Shown: one piece after another, positions 1 through 7,851 of the stretch
How positions within the stretch are numbered: the first letter of the stretch is position 1
Layout: each line of letters starts with the position of its first letter
Origin: an uncultured Pelagibacteraceae bacterium
GTDB taxonomy: Bacteria; Pseudomonadota; Alphaproteobacteria; Pelagibacterales; Pelagibacteraceae
NCBI GenBank assembly: GCA_902606645.1
Contig: CACLHJ010000002.1
Location: forward strand, 1-47,500
Direction of reading: 5' to 3'
Length of the DNA stretch: 47,500 nt
Position numbers and translations under genes: made by a program
Notes under the pieces: generated by a model
What the model was told of the DNA's origin: nothing
What the model saw: the letters and a program-made list of their open reading frames with translations, nothing else
The model's database searches: none

Positions 1-838
1 TATCCAAGGTTACGTTCATGCAACTGCTCCCAAAGGATTGATAGGAAATAAAATACGATTTTCAAAGATATCTGTTGGTGCTACTGAAAATTTGATAATT
101 GCTGCAAGCTTTGCAAAAGGGTTTACTTATTTAAGTAACATAGCAATTGAGTCTGAAATTAAAGATTTAATTAATTTTTTAAAAAGTATGGGATGCAATA
201 TCAAATGGACTGGTAAGCGTTCAGTAAAAATTGAGGGTGTGTCCAAAGTAAAAGACATTACCTACCCAATAATGTTTGACAGAATAGAAGCTGGTACATA
301 TTTAATTGCTGCAGCAGTAACAGAAGGAAACCTTAAAATCAAAAATATTATTCCAAAAATTATACAAACAGAAATTGATATTTTAAAAAAAATAGGTGCA
401 AAAATTAGTATTAAAAAAGATGAGGTTCATATAGTGGGCAATAAAAAAATTAAAAGTATTAATATAAAAACTGCGCCATACCCTGGCTTTCCAACTGATT
501 TACAAGCTCAAATGATGGTATTATTGTGTAAAGCAAATAAGCAATCTGTAATTAAAGAAGATATTTTTGAGAACAGATTTATGCATGTTGCTGAGTTGAA
601 CCGGATGGGAGCTCAAATATTAATCAAAGGAAATAAAGCAATCGTTCAAGGAAACATAAATTTTGCACCAGCTGAGTTGATGGCTACAGATTTACGAGCA
701 TCAGTCTCATTAGTGCTAGCTGCACTTACTGCTAAAGGAAAATCAGTTATTAACAGAATTTATCATTTAGACAGAGGTTATGAAAACATAGAAAAAAAAT
801 TAAAAAGGGTTGGTGCAAAAATACGCCGAGTAAATTAA
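1..838 (+). CDS. murA: UDP-N-acetylglucosamine 1-carboxyvinyltransferase (MurA), 5'-truncated by window edge
   Basis: MurA transfers enolpyruvate from PEP to UDP-GlcNAc, the first committed step of peptidoglycan synthesis in the cytoplasm. The reading frame is open from base 2, and the first residues (GYVHATAPKGLIGN) continue from a start outside the window. The usual length is about 420 residues and about 279 are here, so the loop with the catalytic Cys is missing. Family motifs seen are SVGATEN, a DRIEAGT segment, FPTDLQAQ (about nt 490-513) with the conserved Asp, FENRFMHV, and ATDLRAS (about nt 680-700) with the conserved Arg. The stop TAA shares its last A with the ATG of the next gene, so translation is probably coupled. 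Identification is firm. Confidence 0.96.
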   Translation, partial: IQGYVHATAPKGLIGNKIRFSKISVGATENLIIAASFAKGFTYLSNIAIESEIKDLINFLKSMGCNIKWTGKRSVKIEGVSKVKDITYPIMFDRIEAGTYLIAAAVTEGNLKIKNIIPKIIQTEIDILKKIGAKISIKKDEVHIVGNKKIKSINIKTAPYPGFPTDLQAQMMVLLCKANKQSVIKEDIFENRFMHVAELNRMGAQILIKGNKAIVQGNINFAPAELMATDLRASVSLVLAALTAKGKSVINRIYHLDRGYENIEKKLKRVGAKIRRVN

Positions 839-1236
839 TGGAAAGAAAATATTTAGCAAAAATTATTGCAAATGATCAAGAAGGTCTCCAAATGATATCC
901 GCATGCAGCGCTGGCGCAAAGGTTAGGGTCGTTGACATAAAATATCTGTCTTCAAATAAAGTATTTTTGTTGTCTATTGAGAGGACAAAGGTTGAAACTG
1001 ACCAAGAGGATAAAAAAATTAATAGTATTTGTAGGTTTGATTTTGTTGATAAAGTAAAATCTAAAAATATAGACCAATCAAATCAGGATCTAGTTTTAAA
1101 TTTAATTGGAATTGATTATTTGAAAAATAATACTGATTATGAAATAAACTTAATTTTTAATAATAATGCTTACATTGCTTTGACTATGGAGACAATTGAA
1201 GTAAGACTTGAAGATCAAAATGAAATTACAGATTAA
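838..1236 (+). CDS. DUF2948 family protein
   Basis: A 132-residue protein of unknown function. It matches my memory of the DUF2948 family, a small alphaproteobacterial family often found between murA and hisD, which is its position here. The N-terminus has the pattern K-I-I-A-N-D-Q-E-G-L followed by ISACSAGAKVRV. The C-terminal part is rich in hydrophobic beta-like stretches and ends with ALTMETIEVRLEDQ. There is no signal peptide or membrane segment, so it should be cytoplasmic. It starts on an ATG that overlaps the murA stop and ends in the same overlapping way with hisD, so the three genes look co-transcribed and co-translated. The family call rests on context and a few motifs. I assign no function. 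Confidence 0.75.
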   Translation: MERKYLAKIIANDQEGLQMISACSAGAKVRVVDIKYLSSNKVFLLSIERTKVETDQEDKKINSICRFDFVDKVKSKNIDQSNQDLVLNLIGIDYLKNNTDYEINLIFNNNAYIALTMETIEVRLEDQNEITD

Positions 1237-2519
1237 TGAAAATACTTAATAGCACTAAAAATAATTTTGATAATTTATTAAATAAGTTACTTTTACAACG
1301 AAAAAAGAAAATTCAATCAAGTTCTATTTCCGTAACTAGCATTATTAAAGATGTAAAAAAAAATGGTGATAAAGCTTTATTGAAATATGAGAAAAGATTT
1401 AATAAAAACAAAATAATTGTTCCAAGCTCTAAACAAATTAATAATTCTATAAAGTCCTTAAATCAAAATGTAAAAAAAGCAATTGATGTCGCATATAACA
1501 GAATTTACAAATTTCATTCACTTCAAAAATTCAAAAATATTTCTTATATAGATAAATTCAAAAATAAACTTGAATATAAATATTTGCCACTAGACTCTGT
1601 TGCAATATATGTTCCAGGTTCTTCAGCATCTTATCCATCAAGTGTTTTAATGAATGCTATTCCAGCAATTGTTGCTGGTGTTAAAAGATTAATAATGATT
1701 AACCCAGGTTTTAAAGGAAAGCAAAATCCAGCAGTTTTATATGCAGCTAGAAAATGTAAAATTAGAGAAATTTATTCTGTAGGTGGTCCTTCTGCAGTTG
1801 CAGCCGCTGCTTATGGAACAAGAAAAATTAAAAAGGTTAATAAAATTGTTGGTCCTGGAAATGCTTATGTGGCTGCAGCAAAAAAAGAAGTTTTTGGAGA
1901 TGTTGGCATAGAAGGTATGACAGCTGGTCCTTCTGAGGTTACTATCGTTTGCGACAGATTTTCAAATCCTGAGTGGGTTGCAAGCGATCTAATTGGTCAA
2001 GCAGAGCATGATAATCTTGCCCAATGTATTTTGATTTCAAAAGATAAAAAATTATTAGAAAAAGTAAACGTGGAAATAATTAAACAATTAAAAAAAATTC
2101 CAAGAGCATCTGTGGCTAGAAAGAGTTTAATTAGTAATGGAATTTTAATGTATATAAATTCGGATAAAAAAATAATTGAAATTGTAAATAAAATTGCACC
2201 AGAGCACTTAGAATTAAATATTAAAAATTATAAATCTTATGTTTCTAAAATTAGAAATGCTGGATCTATATGTTTAGGAAAATATGCTGTGATGGCTATG
2301 ACAGATTATAATGTTGGCTCCAATCATGTTTTGCCAACAAATGGATCTGCAAAATATTCGAGTGGAATTAGTGTTAATGAATTTTATAAAAGAATTTCTT
2401 ACATAAACCTATCAAAAAAGGGTATTGAAAGTCTTGGACCATCAGTTATAACACTTGCAAATTACGAAGGGCTGGTTGGACACGCTCAATCAGTAATAAA
2501 AAGAATTAGGAGAAAATAA
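1236..2519 (+). CDS. hisD: Histidinol dehydrogenase
   Basis: Catalyses the last two steps of histidine synthesis, oxidising L-histidinol to L-histidine with two NAD+; zinc-dependent and cytoplasmic. At 427 residues it has normal family length. Visible motifs are [30 protein letters not shown], the GQAEHD zinc/active-site segment (Q255, H258), PEHLEL with catalytic E323-H324, the Asp ligand D357 in [13 protein letters not shown], and the late zinc ligand H416 in VGHAQSV. The start ATG overlaps the TAA of the DUF2948 gene. It is separated from hisS-hisZ-hisG by infA, two tRNAs and a csp gene, so this is a scattered rather than a single his operon. Confidence 0.97.
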   Translation: MKILNSTKNNFDNLLNKLLLQRKKKIQSSSISVTSIIKDVKKNGDKALLKYEKRFNKNKIIVPSSKQINNSIKSLNQNVKKAIDVAYNRIYKFHSLQKFKNISYIDKFKNKLEYKYLPLDSVAIYVPGSSASYPSSVLMNAIPAIVAGVKRLIMINPGFKGKQNPAVLYAARKCKIREIYSVGGPSAVAAAAYGTRKIKKVNKIVGPGNAYVAAAKKEVFGDVGIEGMTAGPSEVTIVCDRFSNPEWVASDLIGQAEHDNLAQCILISKDKKLLEKVNVEIIKQLKKIPRASVARKSLISNGILMYINSDKKIIEIVNKIAPEHLELNIKNYKSYVSKIRNAGSICLGKYAVMAMTDYNVGSNHVLPTNGSAKYSSGISVNEFYKRISYINLSKKGIESLGPSVITLANYEGLVGHAQSVIKRIRRK

Positions 2520-2521
2520 AT

Positions 2522-2737
2522 TTGTCAAAACAAGACTTACTGGAATTTAAAGGCAAAGTAATTGATCTACTTCCAAATGCTATGTTTAGAGTTAAGTTAG
2601 AAAATGGACATACCGTTACAGCTCATACAGCAGGTAAGTTGAGAAAAAACAGAATTAGAGTTCTTCAAGGTGATAACGTGACTGTAGAAATGACACCTTA
2701 TGACCTAACAAAAGGCAGAATAATCTTTAGAGGTTAA
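2522..2737 (+). CDS. infA: Translation initiation factor IF-1
   Basis: IF-1 binds the ribosomal A site with IF-2 and IF-3 during initiation. The 71-residue product has the standard length and the S1/OB-fold signature: [20 protein letters not shown], then [20 protein letters not shown], then [18 protein letters not shown]. The start is a TTG, chosen because AGGAG (2508-2512) lies nine bases upstream and the protein then begins at the family's usual N-terminus; there is no closer ATG. It lies two bases after hisD and is followed after six bases by tRNA-Phe, so it probably shares the upstream transcript. Confidence 0.96.
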   Translation: MSKQDLLEFKGKVIDLLPNAMFRVKLENGHTVTAHTAGKLRKNRIRVLQGDNVTVEMTPYDLTKGRIIFRG

Positions 2738-2743
2738 AATCCT

Positions 2744-2818
2744 GCCTCGGTAGCTCAGGAGTAGAGCAGAGCCCTGAAAAGGCTTGTGTCGGAGGTGCGA
2801 ATCCTTCCCGAGGCACCA
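2744..2818 (+). tRNA. tRNA-Phe (GAA)
   Basis: A full cloverleaf can be drawn. The acceptor stem GCCTCGG pairs with CCGAGGC. The D-arm is GCTC/GAGC, and the anticodon stem GAGCC/GGCTT carries the loop CTGAAAA, giving anticodon GAA. The T-arm is GGAGG/CCTTC with loop TGCGAAT. The discriminator A and the CCA end are encoded. The T-loop starts TG rather than the standard TT. It follows infA by six bases and probably matures from the same transcript. Confidence 0.95.
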
Positions 2819-2868
2819 CCATCAACTTTTCGTCTTGAAATAATTAAAAAAAAAATTAACCTATTTAC

Positions 2869-2888
2869 TATAATAAATAACAAAAGGA
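2869..2888 (+). promoter_or_regulatory. Putative -10 box and Shine-Dalgarno of the cold-shock gene
   Basis: A perfect TATAAT (2869-2874) lies 26 bases before the csp ATG in an A-rich stretch after tRNA-Phe. AAGGA (2884-2888) lies 12 bases before that ATG. The -35 region at the right distance is only A-rich, and a better TTGAAA at 2835-2840 is too far away, so the promoter call is tentative. Confidence 0.4.
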
Positions 2889-2900
2889 CTAAGAAATAAG

Positions 2901-3113
2901 ATGAGTACACTAACTGGTAAAATTAAATGGTATAATGGAAAAAAAGGATATGGCTTTATTGAAAGAGACGACAAAGAAAAAGATGCCTTTGTTCATGCCT
3001 CTGCTGTAAAAGATGCTGGAATGAGATATCTTAATGAGGGTGATAAACTTGAATTTACATTAGAAGACGGTCCCAAAGGTCCTTCTGCAGTTAATTTAAA
3101 GAAAGTAGACTAA
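2901..3113 (+). CDS. Cold-shock domain protein (CspA family)
   Basis: A 70-residue single-domain nucleic-acid chaperone that melts RNA structure. It has both RNA-binding motifs, KGYGFIER (RNP1) and DAFVHASAV (RNP2), with the usual N-terminal GKIKWYNGKKGYGFI context, and the family ending GPSAVNLKKV. It stands alone between two tRNA genes and probably has its own promoter. A strong stem-loop follows its stop codon. Paralogues cannot be told apart from sequence alone, so no symbol is given. Confidence 0.95.
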   Translation: MSTLTGKIKWYNGKKGYGFIERDDKEKDAFVHASAVKDAGMRYLNEGDKLEFTLEDGPKGPSAVNLKKVD

Positions 3114-3130
3114 TTTCTTTTTAATATTTT

Positions 3131-3168
3131 AAGGACGTTTTATCTAATTATACTAGATACACGTCCTT
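3131..3168 (+). terminator. Stem-loop downstream of the csp gene
   Basis: AAGGACGT (3131-3138) pairs perfectly with ACGTCCTT (3161-3168). Inside, ATCTA (3142-3146) pairs with TAGAT (3154-3158). It begins 18 bases after the csp stop and is GC-richer than its surroundings. There is no U-run after it, so it may protect the mRNA 3' end or act as a weak terminator rather than a classic intrinsic one. Confidence 0.5.
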
Positions 3169-3198
3169 ACTAAATTAGCTCTTGTGTTATAGTAGTTT

Positions 3199-3227
3199 TT
3201 GTCTAAAAGACTGTTCATGATTATAAA
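3199..3227 (+). promoter_or_regulatory. Putative promoter upstream of tRNA-His/hisS
   Basis: TTGTCT (3199-3204) and TATAAA (3222-3227) are separated by 17 bases, a good sigma-70 layout. Transcription would start near 3234. That is before the hairpin at 3264-3292, so it could drive a short RNA, or a leader that must read through the hairpin to reach tRNA-His and hisS. Confidence 0.4.
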
Positions 3228-3263
3228 TTTTACATTTAGAGAGACTTTAAGAAGTACTCATAG

Positions 3264-3296
3264 AAATAGCCTACATAGCCTTTAGGCTATTTATTT
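3264..3296 (+). terminator. Hairpin with AT-rich tail upstream of tRNA-His
   Basis: AAATAGCCT (3264-3272) pairs perfectly with AGGCTATTT (3284-3292) around an 11-base loop, and the sequence then continues ATTT. It resembles a weak intrinsic terminator. It could end the csp transcript or a small RNA, or attenuate the tRNA-His-hisS transcript. Two overlapping TATAAT boxes (3296-3301 and 3301-3306) sit just after it and could restart transcription. Confidence 0.45.
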
Positions 3297-3342
3297 ATAA
3301 TATAATTTTAAATCCACAGAAAATAATATAAAAACAAGGGAT

Positions 3343-3417
3343 GCCTGGGTGGTGTAACGGTTAGCACGAAAGTTTGTGGAACTTTAAGTTTGAGTTCGAT
3401 TCTCAGCCCGGGTACCA
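3343..3417 (+). tRNA. tRNA-His (GTG), lacking G-1, with A73
   Basis: The acceptor GCCTGGG (3343-3349) pairs with CCCGGGT (3407-3413), so the first pair is G1:U72. The anticodon stem AAAGT/ACTTT carries the loop TTGTGGA, giving anticodon GTG. The T-arm loop is TTCGATT. The discriminator is A73 (3414) and CCA is encoded (3415-3417). The base before G1 is T, so the G-1 that nearly all bacterial tRNA-His carry is not encoded. G1:U72 plus A73 is the derived identity known from a group of Alphaproteobacteria. hisS starts four bases downstream. Confidence 0.95.
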
Positions 3418-3421
3418 AAAA

Positions 3422-4816
3422 ATGGATAAAGAAAATAAATTAGTACCTGGATTGCCTTCAGGATTTGAAGATCGTTGGGAAAATAAACTTCTTCTCAAAA
3501 AGAAGCTATTAAAAGCTATAGAGAATAATTTTATTAAGTTTGGAGCAGAACCTCTTGAAACCCCTTCGTTTGAAATTAGTGAAAATATTGGATCTTTTTT
3601 GGCAGAAGATGAGGCCAATCCTATGTCTGATGTATTCTCATTCCAAGATGGTGAAAAAAGTATTACACTTCGATATGATTTATCAAGCCCACTAGCGAGA
3701 TTTGTAGCTCAAAATAATCAAGAACTTCCATCAATTTTCAAAAGGTATCAAATTCAAAACGTTTTTCGTAACGAAAAAGCTGGAAACGGAAGGTATAGAG
3801 AATTTATGCAAGCAGACTTTGACATTGTTGGTAATGTTGATCCAGCACAGGCAAATGCAGAACTTTGTAATGTAATATCAAGCACATTATCAGATTGTGG
3901 TTTAAACAAAGATCAATTTACAATCAATGTAAGTAATAGAAAAATTGTGCAAGGTTTAATTAATGAATTAAAAATATCTGAAGAAAAACAGGTCAAAGTT
4001 ATTAGAGCTATAGATAAATTGGATAAGCCAGGATTTGGTCTAAAGGGAGTTGAAGACTTATTAAAGAAAGAGAGAAAAGATCAAAGTGGAGCAATTACTA
4101 AAGGGGCTGATTTAACTGATCAACAAGCAGCACAAATATTAAATTTCTTAAAAATAAAAGATCTAAAAGAATTAAAACAAACCTTAAAAAATCAATTATC
4201 TCAAGAAGGAATAAGTGAATTAGAAAATGTATTTGAGATACTTGGATATGGATCAAATTTAAATCAAGTTAAAACAAACTTTACGATTGTGAGAGGATTA
4301 GCTTACTATTCGGACTTTATTGTCGAAACAAACTTGAATTTCAAAGTCACAAATAACAAAGGTAAGGAAGTTGATATCGGCAGCATATGTTCAGGTGGAG
4401 CATATGCAAAACTCATATCTAGATTTAGAGGGGTTGATATTCCAGGCACTGGAATAAGTTTTGGAGTTGATAGATTGTTATTTGCTTTAACGCAATTAGA
4501 TCAGATTAATGTAGAGGGTCAAAAACCAGTTTTAGTATGTGTAATGGATAAAAAATATTTAAAAAATTATTATAAGATGGTTGATCAACTAAGAGATAAT
4601 AGTATTAATGCTGAAATTTTTTTAGATAGTAAAAAAAATCTAGGTAAACAATTAACTTTTGCAAATAAACGAGAGTTATCAGTTGCAATCATTTGTGGTG
4701 AAAATGAATTTAAAGAAAACACTGTCACCATAAAAAATCTAAAAGGTATCAAGGGCGAAAATAACAAAACAATCCCAAAAGAAGATTTAATCAATGAAGT
4801 CAAAAAACTTATCTGA
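3422..4816 (+). CDS. hisS: Histidyl-tRNA synthetase, alphaproteobacterial divergent type
   Basis: Charges tRNA-His with histidine in the cytoplasm; class II synthetase of 464 residues. Motif 2 reads GRYREFMQADFDIVG (about residues 123-137), resembling the eukaryote-like HisRS form rather than the E. coli form. The histidine-binding segment is RGLAYY (about 291-296), and a C-terminal anticodon-binding domain follows. I chose ATG 3422 because the frame upstream runs through tRNA-His, and the N-terminus from here (LVPGLPSGFEDRW) fits the family. Only four bases separate it from the tRNA CCA end, so there is no space for a normal ribosome binding site outside the tRNA. The gene overlaps hisZ by 23 bases. 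Pairing with the unusual tRNA-His suggests a co-evolved pair. Confidence 0.96.
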   Translation: MDKENKLVPGLPSGFEDRWENKLLLKKKLLKAIENNFIKFGAEPLETPSFEISENIGSFLAEDEANPMSDVFSFQDGEKSITLRYDLSSPLARFVAQNNQELPSIFKRYQIQNVFRNEKAGNGRYREFMQADFDIVGNVDPAQANAELCNVISSTLSDCGLNKDQFTINVSNRKIVQGLINELKISEEKQVKVIRAIDKLDKPGFGLKGVEDLLKKERKDQSGAITKGADLTDQQAAQILNFLKIKDLKELKQTLKNQLSQEGISELENVFEILGYGSNLNQVKTNFTIVRGLAYYSDFIVETNLNFKVTNNKGKEVDIGSICSGGAYAKLISRFRGVDIPGTGISFGVDRLLFALTQLDQINVEGQKPVLVCVMDKKYLKNYYKMVDQLRDNSINAEIFLDSKKNLGKQLTFANKRELSVAIICGENEFKENTVTIKNLKGIKGENNKTIPKEDLINEVKKLI

Positions 4817-5846
4817 AAAAATCCTTAGGTCAGTAAAATCTAAGGGTTTTAAATATATTGAGCTACCATCTGTAATAGAGGCAAATCATATTGTTCAAAG
4901 ATCAGGAGAGAACTTTAGGAAATTCATGTTTTCCTTTACAGATATAAATGGCAAGGAATTATGCTTAAGACCCGACTTAACAATTGCTTCTTGTTTAAGA
5001 TATTTAGAGGAAGAATTAAAAGGTAAAGAGAAAATTTTCTATAGTGGTCAGGCTTACAGGAAGGTACAAAATAAAAAAGATTCAATAATAAGAAATCAGG
5101 TTGGGTTTGAGATCATTGGATCTAAAGATGAAAAGAATGACGATAAAGAAATCATAAATACTTCTCTAGAGTCTCTACAAAGTATAAAATATACAAAAGG
5201 AACATTAACTATTGGGAATGTTGAAATATTTAATTTATTAATTTCAAAACTCAATATCCCAAAACGTTGGAAGTTAAGATTGATAAGGCATTTTTGGAGA
5301 GAGAAATATTTTAATGATCTTTTAAAAAGATTAGAAACTAACTCAGATGTAGATCCAACTATTGTTGAGATTGATAAAAAAAGATATTTTAAAATGTTAA
5401 AAGAAGATTTATCTAAATTTATTGCAGGAAGATCAATTAATGAAATATTAAAAAGATTTGATAATAAAATTAGGGATCCAAGAGGTGCCAGTAAAGGAAA
5501 AAAAGTATCACAGATCATAAAAAATTTTCTTAAAATAAAATGCCCAATTAATAAAGCAGCAGCTGAATTAAATAAATTTTTTAAAAAAAATAAGATTAAT
5601 CTAGTGGTAGATCAAAAATATTTCCCAACTTCGAAAAATAAAATTTCAAAACTTAATGTAGTTTTCTCTGCTTCTTTTGGAAGGCAATTAGAATACTACA
5701 CAGGTATGGTTTTTAAAATTGACATTAAATCCAAGTCAAAAAATAGAAATATAATTAATGGAGGCAGATATGATAAATTAATTTCTGATCTTGGCTCTGA
5801 AAAACAAATACCAGCAGTTGGGGCTGCTTTAAACTTAAGTAATTAA
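4794..5846 (+). CDS. hisZ: ATP phosphoribosyltransferase regulatory subunit
   Basis: HisZ is a catalytically inactive HisRS paralogue that forms a complex with short HisG and allows its histidine feedback control. The 350-residue product has class II synthetase-like features: CLRPDLTIASC (about residues 57-67), a motif-2-like SGQAYRKVQ, and a C-terminal GRQLEYYTGMVFKI and NGGRYDKLI segment. It lacks the anticodon-binding domain of HisRS. The ATG at 4794 lies within the end of hisS (23-base overlap) and its stop overlaps the hisG start, so hisS-hisZ-hisG are translationally linked. The short downstream HisG supports the assignment. Confidence 0.92.
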   Translation: MKSKNLSEKILRSVKSKGFKYIELPSVIEANHIVQRSGENFRKFMFSFTDINGKELCLRPDLTIASCLRYLEEELKGKEKIFYSGQAYRKVQNKKDSIIRNQVGFEIIGSKDEKNDDKEIINTSLESLQSIKYTKGTLTIGNVEIFNLLISKLNIPKRWKLRLIRHFWREKYFNDLLKRLETNSDVDPTIVEIDKKRYFKMLKEDLSKFIAGRSINEILKRFDNKIRDPRGASKGKKVSQIIKNFLKIKCPINKAAAELNKFFKKNKINLVVDQKYFPTSKNKISKLNVVFSASFGRQLEYYTGMVFKIDIKSKSKNRNIINGGRYDKLISDLGSEKQIPAVGAALNLSN

Positions 5847-6538
5847 TGACAAAAGATATTATTAGCATTGGAATTCCCAGCAAAGGTAGACTAAGAAAAG
5901 ATATTTTAAAAATCTTTAAAAAAAATAAGTTGGATCTTATTTCTGAACGTGGTGAAAGAGACTTGTTAGGCTCTATTAAACAATTAAAAAATATTAAAGT
6001 TTTGTATCTCCATGCAAGAGAAATTGTTGAAAGACTTGGTGATGGTTCATTAGATCTAGGTTTTTCAGGTTTTGATTTACTAAAAGAAAGTGAAATTAAT
6101 ATTCAAAATAAAATTTATGTTACTAAAAAATATAATTTTGGAAAAGCAACATTAGTTGTGGCAATCCCAGATCCCTGGATAGATGTCCAAACAGTTGCAG
6201 ATTTAGAGGAAATTGCATTTGAGTTTAAAGATAAAAAGAAAAAAAGATTAAGAGTTGCCACAAAATATCCTAATTTAACTCGAGAGTTCTTATTTTCGAA
6301 AGGAGTAACACAATTCAAATTAGTAGGTAGTTTAGGGGCAACGGAGGCCTACCCTTTCACTGGATCAAGTGAGATTATCACAGATATAACTTCAACAGGT
6401 GAGACTTTAAAAGCTAACAATCTTCGTATTCTAAAAGATGGAGAAATATTAAAATCCGAGGCTTGTATGATGACATCAAAATCTTCTTTTAAAAATAAAA
6501 AAGTTAAAAAATTGGCTAACTTACTTTCTAAGAATTAG
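5846..6538 (+). CDS. hisG: ATP phosphoribosyltransferase, short form
   Basis: First enzyme of histidine synthesis, joining ATP and PRPP. The 230-residue length is that of the short HisG, which lacks the C-terminal regulatory domain and needs HisZ, encoded immediately upstream. Motifs include IGIPSKGRLRKD at the N-terminus, LDLGFSGFDLL, VATKYPNLTREF, GSLGATEAYP and ITDITSTGETLKANNL, which carries the PRPP/phosphate-binding part. The ATG overlaps the hisZ stop (TAATG). It is the last gene of this group; its final 18 bases are overlapped by a possible small gene on the other strand. Confidence 0.97.
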   Translation: MTKDIISIGIPSKGRLRKDILKIFKKNKLDLISERGERDLLGSIKQLKNIKVLYLHAREIVERLGDGSLDLGFSGFDLLKESEINIQNKIYVTKKYNFGKATLVVAIPDPWIDVQTVADLEEIAFEFKDKKKKRLRVATKYPNLTREFLFSKGVTQFKLVGSLGATEAYPFTGSSEIITDITSTGETLKANNLRILKDGEILKSEACMMTSKSSFKNKKVKKLANLLSKN

Positions 6539-6652
6539 ATCTTTCCAATAAATTAAAATAATCCTTATAATATCAAGGTTTCTGGCTACAGCATAAAGAG
6601 CAATAACCACCCCTATAACAAATATAATTTTTAATATTAAGAATGTTTCCAT
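6521..6652 (-). CDS. Possible 43-residue single-span membrane protein
   Basis: The reverse strand encodes 43 residues starting METFLILKIIFVIGVVIALY and ending IYWKDLILRK. One clear hydrophobic helix (about residues 4-22) is followed by a basic, amphipathic tail, so it would sit in the inner membrane with a cytoplasmic C-terminus. It uses an ATG but has no obvious Shine-Dalgarno. Its last 18 bases overlap the 3' end of hisG, convergent, a habit also seen in other gene pairs of this window. In so AT-rich a sequence a short hydrophobic ORF can arise by chance, so this is a candidate only. I recognise no family. Confidence 0.35.
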   Translation of the reverse strand: METFLILKIIFVIGVVIALYAVARNLDIIRIILIYWKDLILRK

Positions 6653-6716
6653 CAGATAAGTTTTAATAATTAAATATATTAATCATATTTTTGCTATAAA
6701 ATAAATTATAAGAATC

Positions 6717-7814
6717 ATGGATATAATTTTAGTTGTTTTATTAGTTTTATTAGTAGGGATTGCTTCATCAATTCTTTATCTTAATCTAAAATCTAAGCCA
6801 AAGGATGATTATGAAGATAAGGAAGCCGAGGAGATATCTAATTTAAAGAATGAAATACAGAATTTAAAAGATACTCTCAATAATACTATTAATACCTCAC
6901 TGGGCTCAATGTCCACCTCCTTTAATAATCTATCAACAGGGGTTACAAAAGATATGACTGAAGCCTTGACTAAAGTTGATGAAAAAGTTGGAAACTTTAA
7001 TCAACAAGTAAAGTTATTAAATCAAAGTCAAGAGGGGATCACCAAAATTTTAGCTGGAGTTAAAAAATATGGAACTCTAGCGGAATTTAGTTTAGATGCA
7101 TTAATAAAAGATTTATTACCTGCATCTCAATTTATGACAAATGTAAAGATGAAAGAGGATACAAGTGAAAATGTTGAATTTGCAATTAAGCTTCAAGGAG
7201 ATGTTTTGGTTCCAGTTGATAGTCATTTTCCTGTTGAAAAATTTAAAGCAATTACCGATGGTTATGACGCCGACGATAAAAGAGCTATTGCAGATGCAAG
7301 AGCTAAATTAGCAACTGCTTTCAAAGCTAAAGCTAAAAGTGTTAATGAAAAATATATTGTTCCACCAAAGACTACAGATTTTGCAATTGTTTATGCACCG
7401 ACTGAAAGTTTATATAAAGAATTAACTGAATACCAAGATCCAAGTACTAAAGAATTGTTAACTCAAGAATTAATGAAAAAATATAAAGTTGTAATTTGTG
7501 GACCAAATACTCTCTCGGCTTATTTACAATCTCTTCACATGGGTTTTCAGTCATTGAAAGTTCAAAAAGGTGCAACAGAAATATATAACCATTTAAAAAC
7601 AATCAGTTCAAGATTTGGTAAGCACTTCGATAATATTATTTCACTAAGAAAAAAATTAGAAGAAGCAATGGCTGTTGTAGATAAGTTTGGAACAGATGCT
7701 AGATCAATCACAAGAACGCTTGAAAGCATTAAAGATCCTGAACAACTTGAAAAAGCTGTACAAACTGAAAATGTAGAAAAATTTGTCGATCGTTCAAAAC
7801 AAGCAAATAATTAA
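6717..7814 (+). CDS. rmuC: DNA recombination protein RmuC
   Basis: RmuC limits inversions and rearrangements at short inverted repeats; its core resembles a PD-(D/E)XK nuclease. The 365-residue product begins with a membrane helix (about residues 3-24), followed by a coiled-coil region (about 35-120, with repeated heptad-like Leu/Ile/Val). The RmuC core then shows KYGTLAEFSLDALIKDLLP, VLVPVDSHFPVEKF, TTDFAIVYAPTESLY and VVICGPNTLSAYLQSLHMGF. It is somewhat shorter than E. coli RmuC (475). It starts a plus-strand run with two further nuclease genes. Confidence 0.94.
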   Translation: MDIILVVLLVLLVGIASSILYLNLKSKPKDDYEDKEAEEISNLKNEIQNLKDTLNNTINTSLGSMSTSFNNLSTGVTKDMTEALTKVDEKVGNFNQQVKLLNQSQEGITKILAGVKKYGTLAEFSLDALIKDLLPASQFMTNVKMKEDTSENVEFAIKLQGDVLVPVDSHFPVEKFKAITDGYDADDKRAIADARAKLATAFKAKAKSVNEKYIVPPKTTDFAIVYAPTESLYKELTEYQDPSTKELLTQELMKKYKVVICGPNTLSAYLQSLHMGFQSLKVQKGATEIYNHLKTISSRFGKHFDNIISLRKKLEEAMAVVDKFGTDARSITRTLESIKDPEQLEKAVQTENVEKFVDRSKQANN

Positions 7815-7851
7815 TTTCAATTTTTCTTCAATAAAGAATATAAGAAATCAC

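Noticed and set aside
3374-3421. N-terminal extension of hisS from an upstream TTG
   Set aside because: These codons lie inside the tRNA-His gene; the family N-terminus starts at ATG 3422.
7783-7851. Longer start (TTG) for the RecB-like nuclease
   Set aside because: It overlaps the end of rmuC and adds a low-complexity stretch; ATG 7852 gives a better protein start.
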